A stretch of DNA of 44,707 bases, from the NCBI GenBank assembly GCA_900540595.1, contig UQGL01000020.1:1-44707 (forward strand). Direction: 5' to 3'. This document shows, one piece after another, positions 19,804-28,679 of the stretch. The notes below the pieces were generated by a model. The model had not been told where the DNA came from. It did no database searches and worked only from the letters and a program-made list of their open reading frames with translations. The translations under genes were made by a program, and so were the position numbers. The DNA comes from an uncultured Oscillospiraceae bacterium (GTDB lineage: Bacteria; Bacillota; Clostridia; Oscillospirales; Ruminococcaceae). Numbering within the stretch: position 1 is the stretch's first letter; every line of letters begins with the position of its first letter.

Positions 19804-20469
19804 TTACTGCAATTTTTCCAGCGCCACCTTTGCAGCGTGCTGCTCGGCGGCTTTTTTGCTGCGGCCCTTGCCCTCGGCCAGCAGCTCACCGTTGCGCCAG
19901 ACGCAGACGGTGAACTGCTTGTTGTGATCGGGGCCGGTCTCGCCGGTGACCTCGTATTTCAAAACGGCGGAGGGGTCCTGCTGGACAACCTCCTGTAAAC
20001 GGGTCTTGTAGTCGTCCTCGGCGGTCTTGCCCTCGGTGATGAAGGGCAGGATGAAATTGCGCGCGACCTCCATGCCGCCGTCCAGATACAGCGCGGCGAT
20101 GAGGGCCTCAAACGCATCGGAGACAACGCTCGGGCGGTTGCGCCCGCCGCCGAGATCCTCACCGTGGCCGAGGCGCAGATACTCGCCGAGGTGGATCTCC
20201 TGCGCGAACTGGAACAGCGCCTCCTCGCTGACGAGGCTTGCGCGCATCCGGGTCAGCTCGCCCTCGGGGCGGCCGGACTGGTGGAACAGATAGTCCGCCA
20301 CCACAACGGACAGCACGCTGTCGCCCAGAAATTCCAGCCGCTCATTGTGGGTCGTGGCGACCTTGCTCTCGTTGGCATAGCTGGTATGGGTCATCGCAAT
20401 GCGCAGCAGCGCAGGATTTTTGAATGTATACTGCAGGACCTCCTGCAGTTCTTCCGGTTTGTGAGCCAT
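19804..20469 (-). CDS. rnc: Ribonuclease III
   Basis: 221 residues. Cuts double-stranded RNA in rRNA processing. The signature NERLEFLGDSVL is intact, the second acidic cluster reads SDAFEALIAALYLDGG, and a C-terminal dsRNA-binding domain (about 150-221) ends in GRSKKAAEQHAAKVALEKL. AAGGTG lies about 10 nt before the ATG. It stands between plsX and smc; the acpP gene that often lies between plsX and rnc is absent and a family P repeat fills that gap. Confidence 0.98.
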   Translation of the reverse strand: MAHKPEELQEVLQYTFKNPALLRIAMTHTSYANESKVATTHNERLEFLGDSVLSVVVADYLFHQSGRPEGELTRMRASLVSEEALFQFAQEIHLGEYLRLGHGEDLGGGRNRPSVVSDAFEALIAALYLDGGMEVARNFILPFITEGKTAEDDYKTRLQEVVQQDPSAVLKYEVTGETGPDHNKQFTVCVWRNGELLAEGKGRSKKAAEQHAAKVALEKLQ

Positions 20470-20494
20470 ATTCTTTCACCTTTCCGGCTGGTCC

Positions 20495-20590
20495 GTAGGG
20501 GCCGGGCATGCCCGGCCCTCAACCTTATCTCGATTGCCCTTTTACGGGCGGTATTTTTTATGCCGCGGGCCGGACATGTCCGGCCCCTAC
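20495..20590. repeat. Family P paired palindrome (plsX-rnc gap)
   Basis: Left GTAGGGGCCGGGCATGCCC, right GGGCCGGACATGTCCGGCCC then CTAC; the centre contains GCCCTTTTACGGGC. Confidence 0.9.
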
Positions 20591-20605
20591 AGGGCGGCTT
20601 ACCTT

Positions 20606-21631
20606 TTAAGCGTCTGCTTCTTCCTTCTGTGCGGCCACCTCGCCCAGCGCCTTCTCCATCGTGCCGCACAGGTCGTTGGCAACGCAGAGCTTGGCCTGAC
20701 GGATAGCGTTCTTGATGCCCTTGGCGTGGCTGGAGCCGTGCGCCTTGATGACCGGCTTGGCGGCGCCCAGCAGCGGCGCGCCGCCGACCTCCTCGGAGTC
20801 CATCATCCGCTTCAGCTCACCCAGACCGCCCTTGATGCCCAGATAGCTGAGCTTGGTGATGATATTCTGCAAAAAGATCTTTTTCAGCATCCCCAGCAGC
20901 GTCTTGGCAACGCCCTCGGTCAGCTTGAGAACCACATTGCCGACAAAGCCGTCACAGACCACGACATCGATCTCGCCGTCCATGATATAGCGCGGCTCGA
21001 TGTTGCCGGCAAAATGGATGCAGGGGTTCGCCTTCAGCAGCTGGTGCGCCTCGCGGTAGGTGGGGGTGCCCTTCGTGTCCTCGGCGCCGTTGTTGACGAG
21101 TGCGACCTTCGGCGTTTCGCGGCCCATGACCTTTTCGGCGTAGACGCTGCCCATCGTGCCGAAGGCGTTGAGCATCTCGGGGCGGCACTCGACATTCGCA
21201 CCGCAGTCCAGCAGCAGGAAATTCTGCTTGGCGCCGGGCATCGGGGTGGCCAGCGCCGGGCGCTTGACCCCCTTGACGGTGCGCACGATCAGGCTGGTGC
21301 CGACATGCAGCGCACCGGTGGAGCCGGCGCTGACAAAGGCATCGGCCTCGCCGTTCTTCAGCATGGTCAGGCCCTTGACAAGGCTGGAATCCTTCTTGTG
21401 GCGCACAGCCTTGACCGGGTCGTCGTGCATGTCGATATTCTCGGTGCAGCTTATGATTTCAAACGGTGCAAGGTCAATTTTATTCTCTTTTGCGCAGTCG
21501 CGGATGGCTTTTTCCTCGCCCAGCAGCGCAAGCGTCATGCCATCGCCAAATTCTGCCGCAGCCTGACTTGCGCCCTGCAGCACACACAGCGGGGCGTTGT
21601 CACCGCCCATGGCATCCACTAAAATTTTCAT
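20606..21631 (-). CDS. plsX: Phosphate acyltransferase PlsX
   Basis: 341 residues. Makes acyl-phosphate from acyl-ACP for phospholipid synthesis by PlsY. Family motifs seen: MKILVDAMGGDNAP at the N terminus, FVSAGSTGALHVG, LLLDCGANVECRPEML, GNIEPRYIMDGEIDVVVCDGFVGNVVLK and the closing GGAPLLGAAKPVIKAHGSS. GGAGG lies about 10 nt upstream inside trmFO, and the ATG overlaps the trmFO stop by 4 nt. Confidence 0.98.
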   Translation of the reverse strand: MKILVDAMGGDNAPLCVLQGASQAAAEFGDGMTLALLGEEKAIRDCAKENKIDLAPFEIISCTENIDMHDDPVKAVRHKKDSSLVKGLTMLKNGEADAFVSAGSTGALHVGTSLIVRTVKGVKRPALATPMPGAKQNFLLLDCGANVECRPEMLNAFGTMGSVYAEKVMGRETPKVALVNNGAEDTKGTPTYREAHQLLKANPCIHFAGNIEPRYIMDGEIDVVVCDGFVGNVVLKLTEGVAKTLLGMLKKIFLQNIITKLSYLGIKGGLGELKRMMDSEEVGGAPLLGAAKPVIKAHGSSHAKGIKNAIRQAKLCVANDLCGTMEKALGEVAAQKEEADA

Positions 21632-22941
21632 GCTTTATATTCCTCCGTCCATGCACGCATGGCGTCCTGTGCGGCCTGCGAAAGCGCCATATAGCGCTCC
21701 CGCTTGTCGCGGATGGCGTTGATCTCCTCGGTGCGGGGCAGTATGCCCATGTTCGCGCCCATCGGCTGGAAGTCCTTGTTCGGGGTCGTGATATAGTCGA
21801 GCAGCGAGCCGCACATCGTGGCCGCCGGGGGCGGCGGCAGTTCGCGGCCCTGCAAGCGGGCGTAGATCTGGCGGGCGGCCAGCAGGCCGGACGCCGCGCT
21901 CTCCATATAGCCCTCGAAGCCGGTGATCTGCCCGGCAAAAAACACATTGGGGTGGTCCGCCAGAAACTGCTGCTTTGTCAGCACTCTGGGGCTTTCGAGG
22001 AAGGTGTTGCGGTGCATGACGCCGTACCGCACAAATTCAGCATGCTCCAGACCGGGGATCATGCTGAACACCCGCTTCTGCTCGCCCCATTTCAGGTTCG
22101 TCTGGAACCCGACAAGGTTGTAGAGCGTGCGGGCCGTGTTCTCGGCGCGCAGCTGCACAGCCGCCCACGGGCGGTGGCCGGTGCGCGGGTCGCGCAGGCC
22201 TACCGGGCGCAGCGGCCCGAACCGGATCGTATCCGCGCCGCGCGCAGCCATGACCTCGATCGGCATACAGCCCTCGTAGACGGTCAAATCGCCGTCAAAG
22301 TCGTGGAGCGGTGCGCGCTCGGCGGCGATGAGCGCCGCGTGGAAACTCTCGTACTCCTCCTTATTAAAGGGGCAGTTCAGATAGTCGGCCTCGCCGCGGC
22401 CATAGCGGGAGGCGGCGAACACCTTGTCATAGTCAAGGCTTTCGGCCGTCACGATGGGAGCCACCGCATCATAGAAGCTGAGCCGATGGTCCCCGGTCAG
22501 CGCTGCGACCGCCTGCGCCAGCGCACCCTCAGTCAAAGGGCCGCTGGCAACGAGCACCGGTGCGCGCTCGTCCAGCGCAGTGACCTCCTCGCGCCGGACC
22601 GTGATGTTCGGGTGATTTTCCACCATTTCGGTCACAGCGGCAGAGAACACATCCCGGTCGACAGCCAGCGCGCCGCCGGCTGCCACGCGGGCGGTCTCGG
22701 CCGCGTCCAGCAGGTGGCTGCCCATCATCTTCATTTCGATTTTCAAAAGGCCGGACGCGGAATCCGGGCGCTCGGCCTTGAGCGAGTTCGAGCAGATCAG
22801 CTCCGCAAAGCCCGCGCTTTTATGGGCCGGGGAATATTTTGTAGGCTTCTGCTCGTACAGCTCGACCTGCACGCCGCGGTCTGCCAGCCAGAGTGCCGCC
22901 TCGCACCCCGCCAGACCGGCACCGATAATGTTAAGTTGCAT
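21628..22941 (-). CDS. trmFO: Folate-dependent tRNA m5U54 methyltransferase TrmFO
   Basis: 437 residues. Uses methylenetetrahydrofolate and FAD to make ribothymidine at position 54 of tRNAs. The FAD-binding Rossmann motif is IIGAGLAGCEAALWLADRG, then CSNSLKAE and the catalytic-region GCMPIEVMA, and the C-terminal FFAGQITGFEGYMESAASGL. It follows topA after 46 nt, the usual topA-trmFO pair of Firmicutes. GAGAGG lies about 8 nt upstream. A small GC hairpin (CTCCCC...GGGGAG) in the gap is a repeat remnant. Confidence 0.98.
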   Translation of the reverse strand: MQLNIIGAGLAGCEAALWLADRGVQVELYEQKPTKYSPAHKSAGFAELICSNSLKAERPDSASGLLKIEMKMMGSHLLDAAETARVAAGGALAVDRDVFSAAVTEMVENHPNITVRREEVTALDERAPVLVASGPLTEGALAQAVAALTGDHRLSFYDAVAPIVTAESLDYDKVFAASRYGRGEADYLNCPFNKEEYESFHAALIAAERAPLHDFDGDLTVYEGCMPIEVMAARGADTIRFGPLRPVGLRDPRTGHRPWAAVQLRAENTARTLYNLVGFQTNLKWGEQKRVFSMIPGLEHAEFVRYGVMHRNTFLESPRVLTKQQFLADHPNVFFAGQITGFEGYMESAASGLLAARQIYARLQGRELPPPPAATMCGSLLDYITTPNKDFQPMGANMGILPRTEEINAIRDKRERYMALSQAAQDAMRAWTEEYKA

Positions 22942-22987
22942 ACTTGTCCTCTCTCAGGCTCCCCTTTGCGGGGAGGCTTTAAAGCGG

Positions 22988-25072
22988 TTACTTTTTCTCA
23001 ATCGCCTTCACAAACCCGCAGCCCTCTTTAGCGCAGTAGAGCTGGCCCTTCTTTTTAAACAGGGTGCTGCCGCACTGGGGGCAGCGCTCGGGCACCGGCT
23101 CGTCCCATGTCATATAATTGCACTTGGGGTAGTTGCTGCAGCCGTAGTAGACGCGGCCCTTGCTGCTTTTGCGCACCAGCATGTGGCCGCCGTCCAGCGG
23201 GCAGAGACCGCCCGTATCCTTGACGAGCGGGTGGGCGTTGCGGCACTCCGGGAAGCCGGAGCAGGCCACAAACTTGCCGTAGCGGCCCGACTTGATGACC
23301 ATGGGGCGGCCGCACTTCTCGCAGATCTCATCGGTCGGGATGTCATCGACCTTGATGCGCTTGCCTTCCATGTTCTTCTCGGCCTGCTCCAGGCTCTTCT
23401 CAAAGCCCTGATAGAACTCGTCGATCGTCTTGACCCAGTCTGCCTCGCCGGCCTCGACCACATCGAGCTTTTTCTCCATGTCAGCGCTGAATTTCACATT
23501 GACAATGTCGGGGAACTGCTCCATCATGACCGTGTTGACGGCCTGACCCAGCGGGGTCGTTTTCAGCTTTTTCTGATCCTTCTCGACATAGCCGCGGTCC
23601 ACGATGGTCGTGATGATCGGCGCGTAGGTGGACGGGCGGCCGATGCCGTTCTCCTCCAGCGCATGGATGAGGGTGGCCTCGGTGTAGAGCGGCGGCGGCT
23701 GGGTGAACTTCTGGTCCGCCGTCAGCTTTTTGAGCGCCAGCTTCTGGCCTTCCTCCAGCGGGGGCAGGGCGGTCTCCTTTTTCTTCGTGTCGTCAGTGGA
23801 TTCCTCATACAGCGCCGTGAAGCCGTCAAACGACACCCGGAAGCCGGATGCGCGGAAAAGATACTCCCCCGCCGTGATGGATGCCGAGACCGTGTCCTGA
23901 ATGCAGTCGGCCATCTGGCTTGCCATAAAGCGGCTCCAGATCAGGCGGTACAGCTTGGCGGTATCGCCGCTGATGCTCTGCTCGACCTCATCGGGGGTCA
24001 GCTCGGGCATTGAGGGGCGGATCGCTTCGTGGGCGTCCTGCGCCGCCGTGGCGGAGCGGCTCTTCCACTTGCGGGGCGTCTTGCAGACATAGCCCTCGCC
24101 CCAGCGGTCGGCGATAAAGGCCTTGGCGGCGGCCTGCGCCTCGGCAGCGATGCGCAGCGAGTCGGTACGCATGTAGGTGATCAGACCCACCGTGCCGTGC
24201 CCGGCAATGTCAACGCCCTCGTACAGGGTCTGGGCGGCGCGCATCGTCCGCGTGGCCGAGAAGCCGAACGCGCGGCTCGCGTCCTGCTGCAGCGTGGAGG
24301 TGATGAAGGGCGGCGCGGGCTGACGGCGGCGCTTGCCCTTTTCGATTTTGGTAATGGTGTAATCCTTGCCGTCCAGCGCGGCCAGCACGGCATCAGCCTG
24401 CTGCTTGTCCGTGACCGTCAGCTTTTTGCCGTCTGCCGTTGCCGCCAGCCGGGCGGTGAACTCGCCCTTTTCGCCCTGCGGGTGCAGCAGCGCGTCAATG
24501 TTCCAGTATTCGTCCGGCTTGAAGTTCTCGATCTCGATCTCACGGTCGCGGATGAGCCGCACGGCCACGCTCTGCACACGGCCGGCGGAAAGGCCCCTGC
24601 GGACCTTTTTCCAGAGGAACGGGCTGAGCTTGTAGCCGACCAGACGGTCTAGCTCGCGCCGGGCCTGCTGCGCATTGAAAAGGTCGATATTGATGGCGCG
24701 GGGATGGGCCATGCCCTCCTTGACGCCCTTCTTCGTGATTTCATCAAAGGTCACGCGGTTGGGCGCAGCGGGGTCCAGCCCCAGAATGTTCGCCAGATGC
24801 CAGCTGATAGCCTCGCCCTCGCGGTCCGGGTCGGTCGCAAGCAGGACGCCATCGCACTTTTTGGCCTCGGCCTTCAGCTCCTTGACAAGCTTCTGCTTGC
24901 CCTTGATCGTGATATATTTCGGCTTATAGCCATTTTCGACATCAATGCCCAGCGTACTGGCGGGCAGGTCGCGCACATGGCCCATGCTGGCCGTGACCTT
25001 GTAGCCGCGGCCCAGATACTTGCCAATGGTCTTTGCCTTGGCAGGGGATTCCACGATGACTAATTTTGGCAT
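22988..25072 (-). CDS. topA: DNA topoisomerase I
   Basis: 694 residues, type IA enzyme that relaxes negative supercoils. The Toprim domain starts MPKLVIVESPAKAKTIGKYL and has LLATDPDREGEAISWHL; the active-site tyrosine is Y300 in GLITYMRTDSLR. Three C-terminal zinc-ribbon units follow: CEKCG...CSGFPEC, CPLDGG...CSNYPKC (one cysteine short) and CPQCG...CAKEGC. TGAGGT lies 7 nt before the ATG. Follows dprA across a 143-bp gap that holds a large AT-rich inverted repeat. Confidence 0.98.
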   Translation of the reverse strand: MPKLVIVESPAKAKTIGKYLGRGYKVTASMGHVRDLPASTLGIDVENGYKPKYITIKGKQKLVKELKAEAKKCDGVLLATDPDREGEAISWHLANILGLDPAAPNRVTFDEITKKGVKEGMAHPRAINIDLFNAQQARRELDRLVGYKLSPFLWKKVRRGLSAGRVQSVAVRLIRDREIEIENFKPDEYWNIDALLHPQGEKGEFTARLAATADGKKLTVTDKQQADAVLAALDGKDYTITKIEKGKRRRQPAPPFITSTLQQDASRAFGFSATRTMRAAQTLYEGVDIAGHGTVGLITYMRTDSLRIAAEAQAAAKAFIADRWGEGYVCKTPRKWKSRSATAAQDAHEAIRPSMPELTPDEVEQSISGDTAKLYRLIWSRFMASQMADCIQDTVSASITAGEYLFRASGFRVSFDGFTALYEESTDDTKKKETALPPLEEGQKLALKKLTADQKFTQPPPLYTEATLIHALEENGIGRPSTYAPIITTIVDRGYVEKDQKKLKTTPLGQAVNTVMMEQFPDIVNVKFSADMEKKLDVVEAGEADWVKTIDEFYQGFEKSLEQAEKNMEGKRIKVDDIPTDEICEKCGRPMVIKSGRYGKFVACSGFPECRNAHPLVKDTGGLCPLDGGHMLVRKSSKGRVYYGCSNYPKCNYMTWDEPVPERCPQCGSTLFKKKGQLYCAKEGCGFVKAIEKK

Positions 25073-25096
25073 AAGTTACCTCAATGAAAATTTTTT

Positions 25097-25220
25097 TAGA
25101 TAATAGATAAGAGATAAAAGATAAGAAATATTGTGGATCGCAGGCCGTTGGCCTGCTCAAAATTGTGCGCTGCGCGCACTCCTTTTTTATTATCTATTAT
25201 CTTTTATCTATTATCTTATA
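25097..25220. repeat. AT-rich inverted repeat with nested GC hairpins (MITE-like) between dprA and topA
   Basis: The left arm (25098-25130, repeated AGATAA/GATAA units) mirrors the right arm (25187-25220, repeated TTATCT units). Inside are two perfect hairpins, GCAGGCC-GTT-GGCCTGC (25140-25156) and GTGCGC-TGC-GCGCAC (25165-25179). The right arm contains the TAA stop of dprA. Unlike all other repeats here it is AT-rich. Confidence 0.85.
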
Positions 25221-26316
25221 TTGCAATGTACCGTCTCCCCGGCTGCACCTGTGCGCCGCCCATAAGCTCCAGCTCCGTACAGGCCGCCAGCACGCGGCCG
25301 GCGGGCAGGCGGGTGGCCGCGCACAGGGCATCAATGCCCTGCGGCGTGGGCTTTAAGGCTGCGTAGACCTGCTGTGCGTCCGGGCTGACGGCAGCGGGGT
25401 CAAACCGCTGCTGCTCCGGCGTAGCCGTCTGCACCCCGATGCCCAGTATCTCCAGCGCATCGGCCGCCCTGCACAGCGGCTCGGCGCGGTGGGTGCGCAG
25501 CAGCTCGTTCGTGCCCTCGCTCAGCGCGCTGTAGATGCTGCCCGGCACGGCCAGCACCGGGCGGCCCAGCCGCTCGGCGTGGTGTACGGTGTTCAGTGTG
25601 CCGCTGCGGGTGCGGGCCTCTGCCACGCAGAGCGCCTCGCTCTGGGCGGCAATAAGCCGGTTGCGGGCCAGAAAGGTCCCGGTCGTGCGGCCTGTGTAGC
25701 CGGGTGGGTACTCGCTGCAGACAGCGCCGCCGCCCTTCTCGATGGCGGTGCGCAGTTTGGCGTTGGCGGCGGGGTAGGTCTTGTCGATGGCCGTACCCAA
25801 AAACGCGATCGTGGGGCGGTCGGCCTGCAGCGCGGCGCGGTGGGCCTCGCTGTCCAGCCCGTCCGCCAGACCGCTGACGATGACCGCGCCCGCCTGCGCC
25901 ATCGCCAGCGACAGGTCAAAGGCCGCCTGCCGCCCGTAAGCGCTGGGGCGGCGGGTGCCCACCATACCCACGCAGCGCTGCCCGTTCAGGCAGGCCGGGT
26001 CGCCGGTCAGATACAGCACCAGCGGCAGGTCGGGCAGGTCGCGCAGCGCGGCGGGGTAGGTATCCTCATCGGGGGTCAGCAGCTCGATCCCGCTCAGCAG
26101 GCAGTGGTCGAGCCGCTCCTCAAAATCAAAGGGGGTCGTATCCTGCAGCTGGGCAAGGGCGCGGGGCGTCAGGCAGGTCGGCGGGGCCTCGGTGCCTGCG
26201 CGCAGCCGGTCGTACAGCTCGGCCGGGTCGGGGTAAAGCGCAAGCAGCTCCTGTGCATACTGGCACGCCGAGCCAACGGCGTCCGCCAGCCAGAGCCAGG
26301 CCAGTGTTTTGTCCAT
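25216..26316 (-). CDS. dprA: DNA processing protein DprA/Smf
   Basis: 366 residues. Loads RecA on incoming single-stranded DNA during transformation. The Rossmann core is clear: GMVGTRRPSAYGRQ, VSGLADGLDSEAH, SEYPPGY, ARNRLIAAQSEALCVAEA, RSGTLNTVHHAERLGRPVLAVPGS. An N-terminal helical region (1-75) and a C-terminal winged-helix domain (about 300-366) complete the usual layout. The dprA-topA pair is typical of Firmicutes. The TAA lies within the arm of an AT-rich inverted repeat, so the last codons may have been modified by its insertion. Confidence 0.97.
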   Translation of the reverse strand: MDKTLAWLWLADAVGSACQYAQELLALYPDPAELYDRLRAGTEAPPTCLTPRALAQLQDTTPFDFEERLDHCLLSGIELLTPDEDTYPAALRDLPDLPLVLYLTGDPACLNGQRCVGMVGTRRPSAYGRQAAFDLSLAMAQAGAVIVSGLADGLDSEAHRAALQADRPTIAFLGTAIDKTYPAANAKLRTAIEKGGGAVCSEYPPGYTGRTTGTFLARNRLIAAQSEALCVAEARTRSGTLNTVHHAERLGRPVLAVPGSIYSALSEGTNELLRTHRAEPLCRAADALEILGIGVQTATPEQQRFDPAAVSPDAQQVYAALKPTPQGIDALCAATRLPAGRVLAACTELELMGGAQVQPGRRYIAI

Positions 26317-26392
26317 GGTGGATGCCCCCTTTTATCCTCTCGGCTGCATAGCGGCGGGCAGAGGACTGCCCGCCCTGCGCCCGCTGCTGCCC

Positions 26393-26420
26393 CGTAGGGC
26401 GGCCAGTCCCCCGGCCGCCG
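26393..26420. repeat. Family R palindrome (CGTAGGGCGGCCAG...GGCCGCCG)
   Basis: CCGTAGGGCGGCCAGTC and CCGGCCGCCG form a short palindrome also found at 30481, 37762 and 42771. The neighbouring GCGGGCAGAGGACTGCCCGC (26353-26372) is a second hairpin. Confidence 0.75.
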
Positions 26421-26443
26421 CGCAGCAGCTTCCGGATGTCTGC

Positions 26444-27211
26444 TTACACGCCCCTGAAATGCCACAGCAGCACGCTGCCGGCAACGGCGGCGTTCAGGCT
26501 CTCCACCCGGTCGGTCATCGGGATGCGCACAGCCATGTCGCAGGCCTCAACGGTCTGCTGCGTCAGGCCCTGCCCCTCACTGCCGATGACCACGCAGACG
26601 CCGTTCGGGAAGTCGTTCCCGGCCTCGTCCAGCGGGCGCGACCGGTAGAGCGCTGCCGCCAGCGTTGTGACGCCGCGGCTGCGCAGCTGCGCCAGTGCGG
26701 CGGGCAGGTCGGCGCTGTGCAGCGTTGGCAGCCGCCCGGCCGCCCCCATTGAGGAGCGCAGCGTCTTGGGCGACAGGGGCGATGCACACCCCGGCCCCAG
26801 CACGACCGCATCAAACCCGAACGCCGCCGCGCTGCGCAGCAGCGTACCGACATTGCCGGGGTCCTGCACCCCCTCCAGCATCAGGATGCGGCGGGCGGTG
26901 TCCAGCGTATCGGCGGGCGGGGTGGGCGTTTCAAACAGGGCAAAAACGCCCTGATTCGACTTGGTGCCGCTGAGCTTTTCCGCCACATGGGGCGCGATCT
27001 CAGCGGGGGCCAGTGTTGCCAGCTCGGGCGTTTTGGCCAGTGCGGCCGCCGTGGCGTAGACCGTGCGCGGCGTGCAGCTTTTGGCAAGCTCCAGACAGAG
27101 CTTCGGCCCCTCGGCAAAAAACAGGCCGTCAGCGGCGCGCTGCTTTTCTGAATCGCGCACCGCGCAGGCATATTTGATCTTGGCGTTATCACGGCTGGTG
27201 ATCGTTTCCAT
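26444..27211 (-). CDS. TrmH/SpoU family RNA 2'-O-methyltransferase
   Basis: 255 residues. An N-terminal substrate-binding domain (1-95: SRDNAKIKYACAVRDSEKQR, FFAEGPKLCLEL) precedes the SPOUT catalytic domain. The three trefoil-knot motifs are LEGVQDPGNVGTLLRSAAAFG, VCVVIGSEGQGL and VRIPMTDRVESLNAAVAGSVLL. These enzymes 2'-O-methylate rRNA or tRNA; the exact target cannot be told from sequence. The ATG at 27211 behind AAGGGGC is preferred to one nine codons earlier. Confidence 0.93.
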   Translation of the reverse strand: METITSRDNAKIKYACAVRDSEKQRAADGLFFAEGPKLCLELAKSCTPRTVYATAAALAKTPELATLAPAEIAPHVAEKLSGTKSNQGVFALFETPTPPADTLDTARRILMLEGVQDPGNVGTLLRSAAAFGFDAVVLGPGCASPLSPKTLRSSMGAAGRLPTLHSADLPAALAQLRSRGVTTLAAALYRSRPLDEAGNDFPNGVCVVIGSEGQGLTQQTVEACDMAVRIPMTDRVESLNAAVAGSVLLWHFRGV

Positions 27212-27286
27212 TGTAGCGCCCCTTTTGTATAAAATCAACTAAATTGTGTGAATAACGGGAAAGTGACCGCCAAAGGCGGGCGGGTA

Positions 27287-27425
27287 AAGCCCCTCCGGCC
27301 TCGCAGGCTCGGCCAGCTCCCCACACTGTGGGGAGCCTTTTTTCGCGGGCGAAGCCCGCGCGGAGAGCCTCCTCACGCAGTGGGGAGGTGGCCGAGCGAA
27401 GCAAGGCCGGAGGGGCTTTGCCGCC
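27287..27425. repeat. Large palindromic repeat downstream of rplT (AGCCCCTCCGG type)
   Basis: Outer arms AAAGCCCCTCCGGCCT and GGCCGGAGGGGCTTT enclose inner CTCCCCACA...TGTGGGGAG and CCTCCTCACG...GTGGGGAGG units around GCGGGCGAAGCCCGC. A related fragment lies at 42678-42727. Confidence 0.85.
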
Positions 27426-27457
27426 TGGCCGCCGCACCGCAAACTCCCCTTTAAACA

Positions 27458-27489
27458 CAAAAGGACTCGCGCGTGTGCGCGAGTCTTTT
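27458..27489 (-). terminator. Intrinsic terminator of infC-rpmI-rplT
   Basis: On the minus strand GACTCGCGC, loop ACAC, GCGCGAGTC, then CTTTT, about 11 nt after the rplT stop. Confidence 0.92.
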
Positions 27490-27499
27490 ATGCAAGCTA

Positions 27500-27853
27500 T
27501 TACAGAGCCTTCTTGGCGGTCTCGACCAGAGCGTTGAAGCTGGCGGGATCGTGGATAGCCATCTCAGACAGCATCTTGCGGTTCAGCTCGACGCCGGCCT
27601 TCTTCAGGCCGTTCATGAAGGTGGAGTAGTTCATACCCTGAGCACGAACAGCGTTGTTGATGCGGGTGATCCACAGGTTGCGGAACTGGCGCTTCTTCTG
27701 CTTACGGCCAACGAAAGCATAGTTGCCGCTCTTCATAACGGCCTGCTTGGCCATGCGGAAGTGCTTGGACTTAGCACCGTAGTAACCCTTTGCGAGCTTG
27801 AGAGTCTTAGCACGACGCTTGTGCGTCATGGTAGCGCCTTTAATACGAGCCAT
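27500..27853 (-). CDS. rplT: 50S ribosomal protein L20
   Basis: 117 residues, the standard bL20 length. Early 50S assembly protein that binds 23S rRNA and, in Firmicutes, represses its own operon through the leader. [26 protein letters not shown] and [22 protein letters not shown] are textbook. AAGGAG lies 9 nt upstream. Last gene before the terminator. Confidence 0.99.
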   Translation of the reverse strand: MARIKGATMTHKRRAKTLKLAKGYYGAKSKHFRMAKQAVMKSGNYAFVGRKQKKRQFRNLWITRINNAVRAQGMNYSTFMNGLKKAGVELNRKMLSEMAIHDPASFNALVETAKKAL

Positions 27854-27913
27854 GTTTTATATCTCCTTTTGTCTATAACAGGTAGTAACTGACCTTTAAA
27901 TGTCCCGGGCAAA

Positions 27914-28120
27914 TCAGCCGCCGTAGGGCATCATTTTCTTGACGGCAGCCTCGTTGGTCTTGTCAACGTACTTGGGCATACGCAGGCCGCGGGTCAGCTT
28001 GGTGGTCTTCTTGGTCAGAATGTGACGGCGCTTGGACGCATTGCGCTTGATTTTGCCGGAAGCAGTCATCTTAAAGCGCTTCTTGGCGCCGGAAAGGGTC
28101 TTGAGCTTCATTTTAGCCAT
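27914..28120 (-). CDS. rpmI: 50S ribosomal protein L35
   Basis: 68 residues, bL35. Typical KLKTLSGAKKRFKMTASGKI and KRRHILTKKTTK. AGGAGG lies 9 nt before the ATG. It lies between infC (28 nt) and rplT (60 nt), the invariant order of this translation operon. Confidence 0.99.
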   Translation of the reverse strand: MAKMKLKTLSGAKKRFKMTASGKIKRNASKRRHILTKKTTKLTRGLRMPKYVDKTNEAAVKKMMPYGG

Positions 28121-28148
28121 TGTTGTTTCCTCCTGAGAGTTTACTTTC

Positions 28149-28679
28149 TTACTTGTTGGGAACGGGGGACATGAACATCATCATGCTGCGGCCCTCAAGC
28201 TTGGGCTGCTTGTCGATGACGGCCTTGCCCTCCAACGCCTCGGCAAAACGCTTATGGACATCCAGACCTAAGCTGGTATGTGCCATTTCGCGGCCGCGGA
28301 ACCGGATGCTCACCTTGAGCTTATGGCCCTGCTGCAGGAACTTGGCTGCCTGGTTCACCTTGGTGTTGAAGTCGTTGGTGTCGATGTTCAGGGAAAGGCG
28401 GATCTCCTTGATCTCAACCACTTTCTGGTTTTTCTTGGCTTCCTTTTCCTTTTTCTGCATCTCGAACCGGTATTTACCGTAGTCAAGAATTTTGCACACC
28501 GGCGGCTTTGCCTGCGGTGCAACCTTAACAAGGTCAAGATCCTTGTCAATGGCCATCTTCAGTGCATCGCGCGGGCTCATAATGCCCATCTGCGCGCCAT
28601 CCGCCCCGATCAGGCGGATCTCTTTGTCGCGGATCTGCTCATTGATTTCCAGTTCGTTGGATTTGCTGTTGCTGGCGAT
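28149..28679 (-). CDS. infC: Translation initiation factor IF-3 (ATC start)
   Basis: 176 residues when started at ATC (28679-28677), 9 nt behind GGAGG. There is no in-frame ATG, GTG or TTG at a sensible place; the frame's only upstream ATG lies beyond an attenuator hairpin in the leader. Rare AUU/AUC/AUA starts are the rule for infC because IF-3 proofreads its own initiation codon. The protein shows INEQIRDKEIRLI, PPVCKILDYGKYRFEMQKKEKEA (linker) and the C-domain IRFRGREMAHTSLG and MMMFMSPVPNK. IF-3 binds the 30S subunit and checks start codon and initiator tRNA. Confidence 0.96.
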   Translation of the reverse strand: MASNSKSNELEINEQIRDKEIRLIGADGAQMGIMSPRDALKMAIDKDLDLVKVAPQAKPPVCKILDYGKYRFEMQKKEKEAKKNQKVVEIKEIRLSLNIDTNDFNTKVNQAAKFLQQGHKLKVSIRFRGREMAHTSLGLDVHKRFAEALEGKAVIDKQPKLEGRSMMMFMSPVPNK

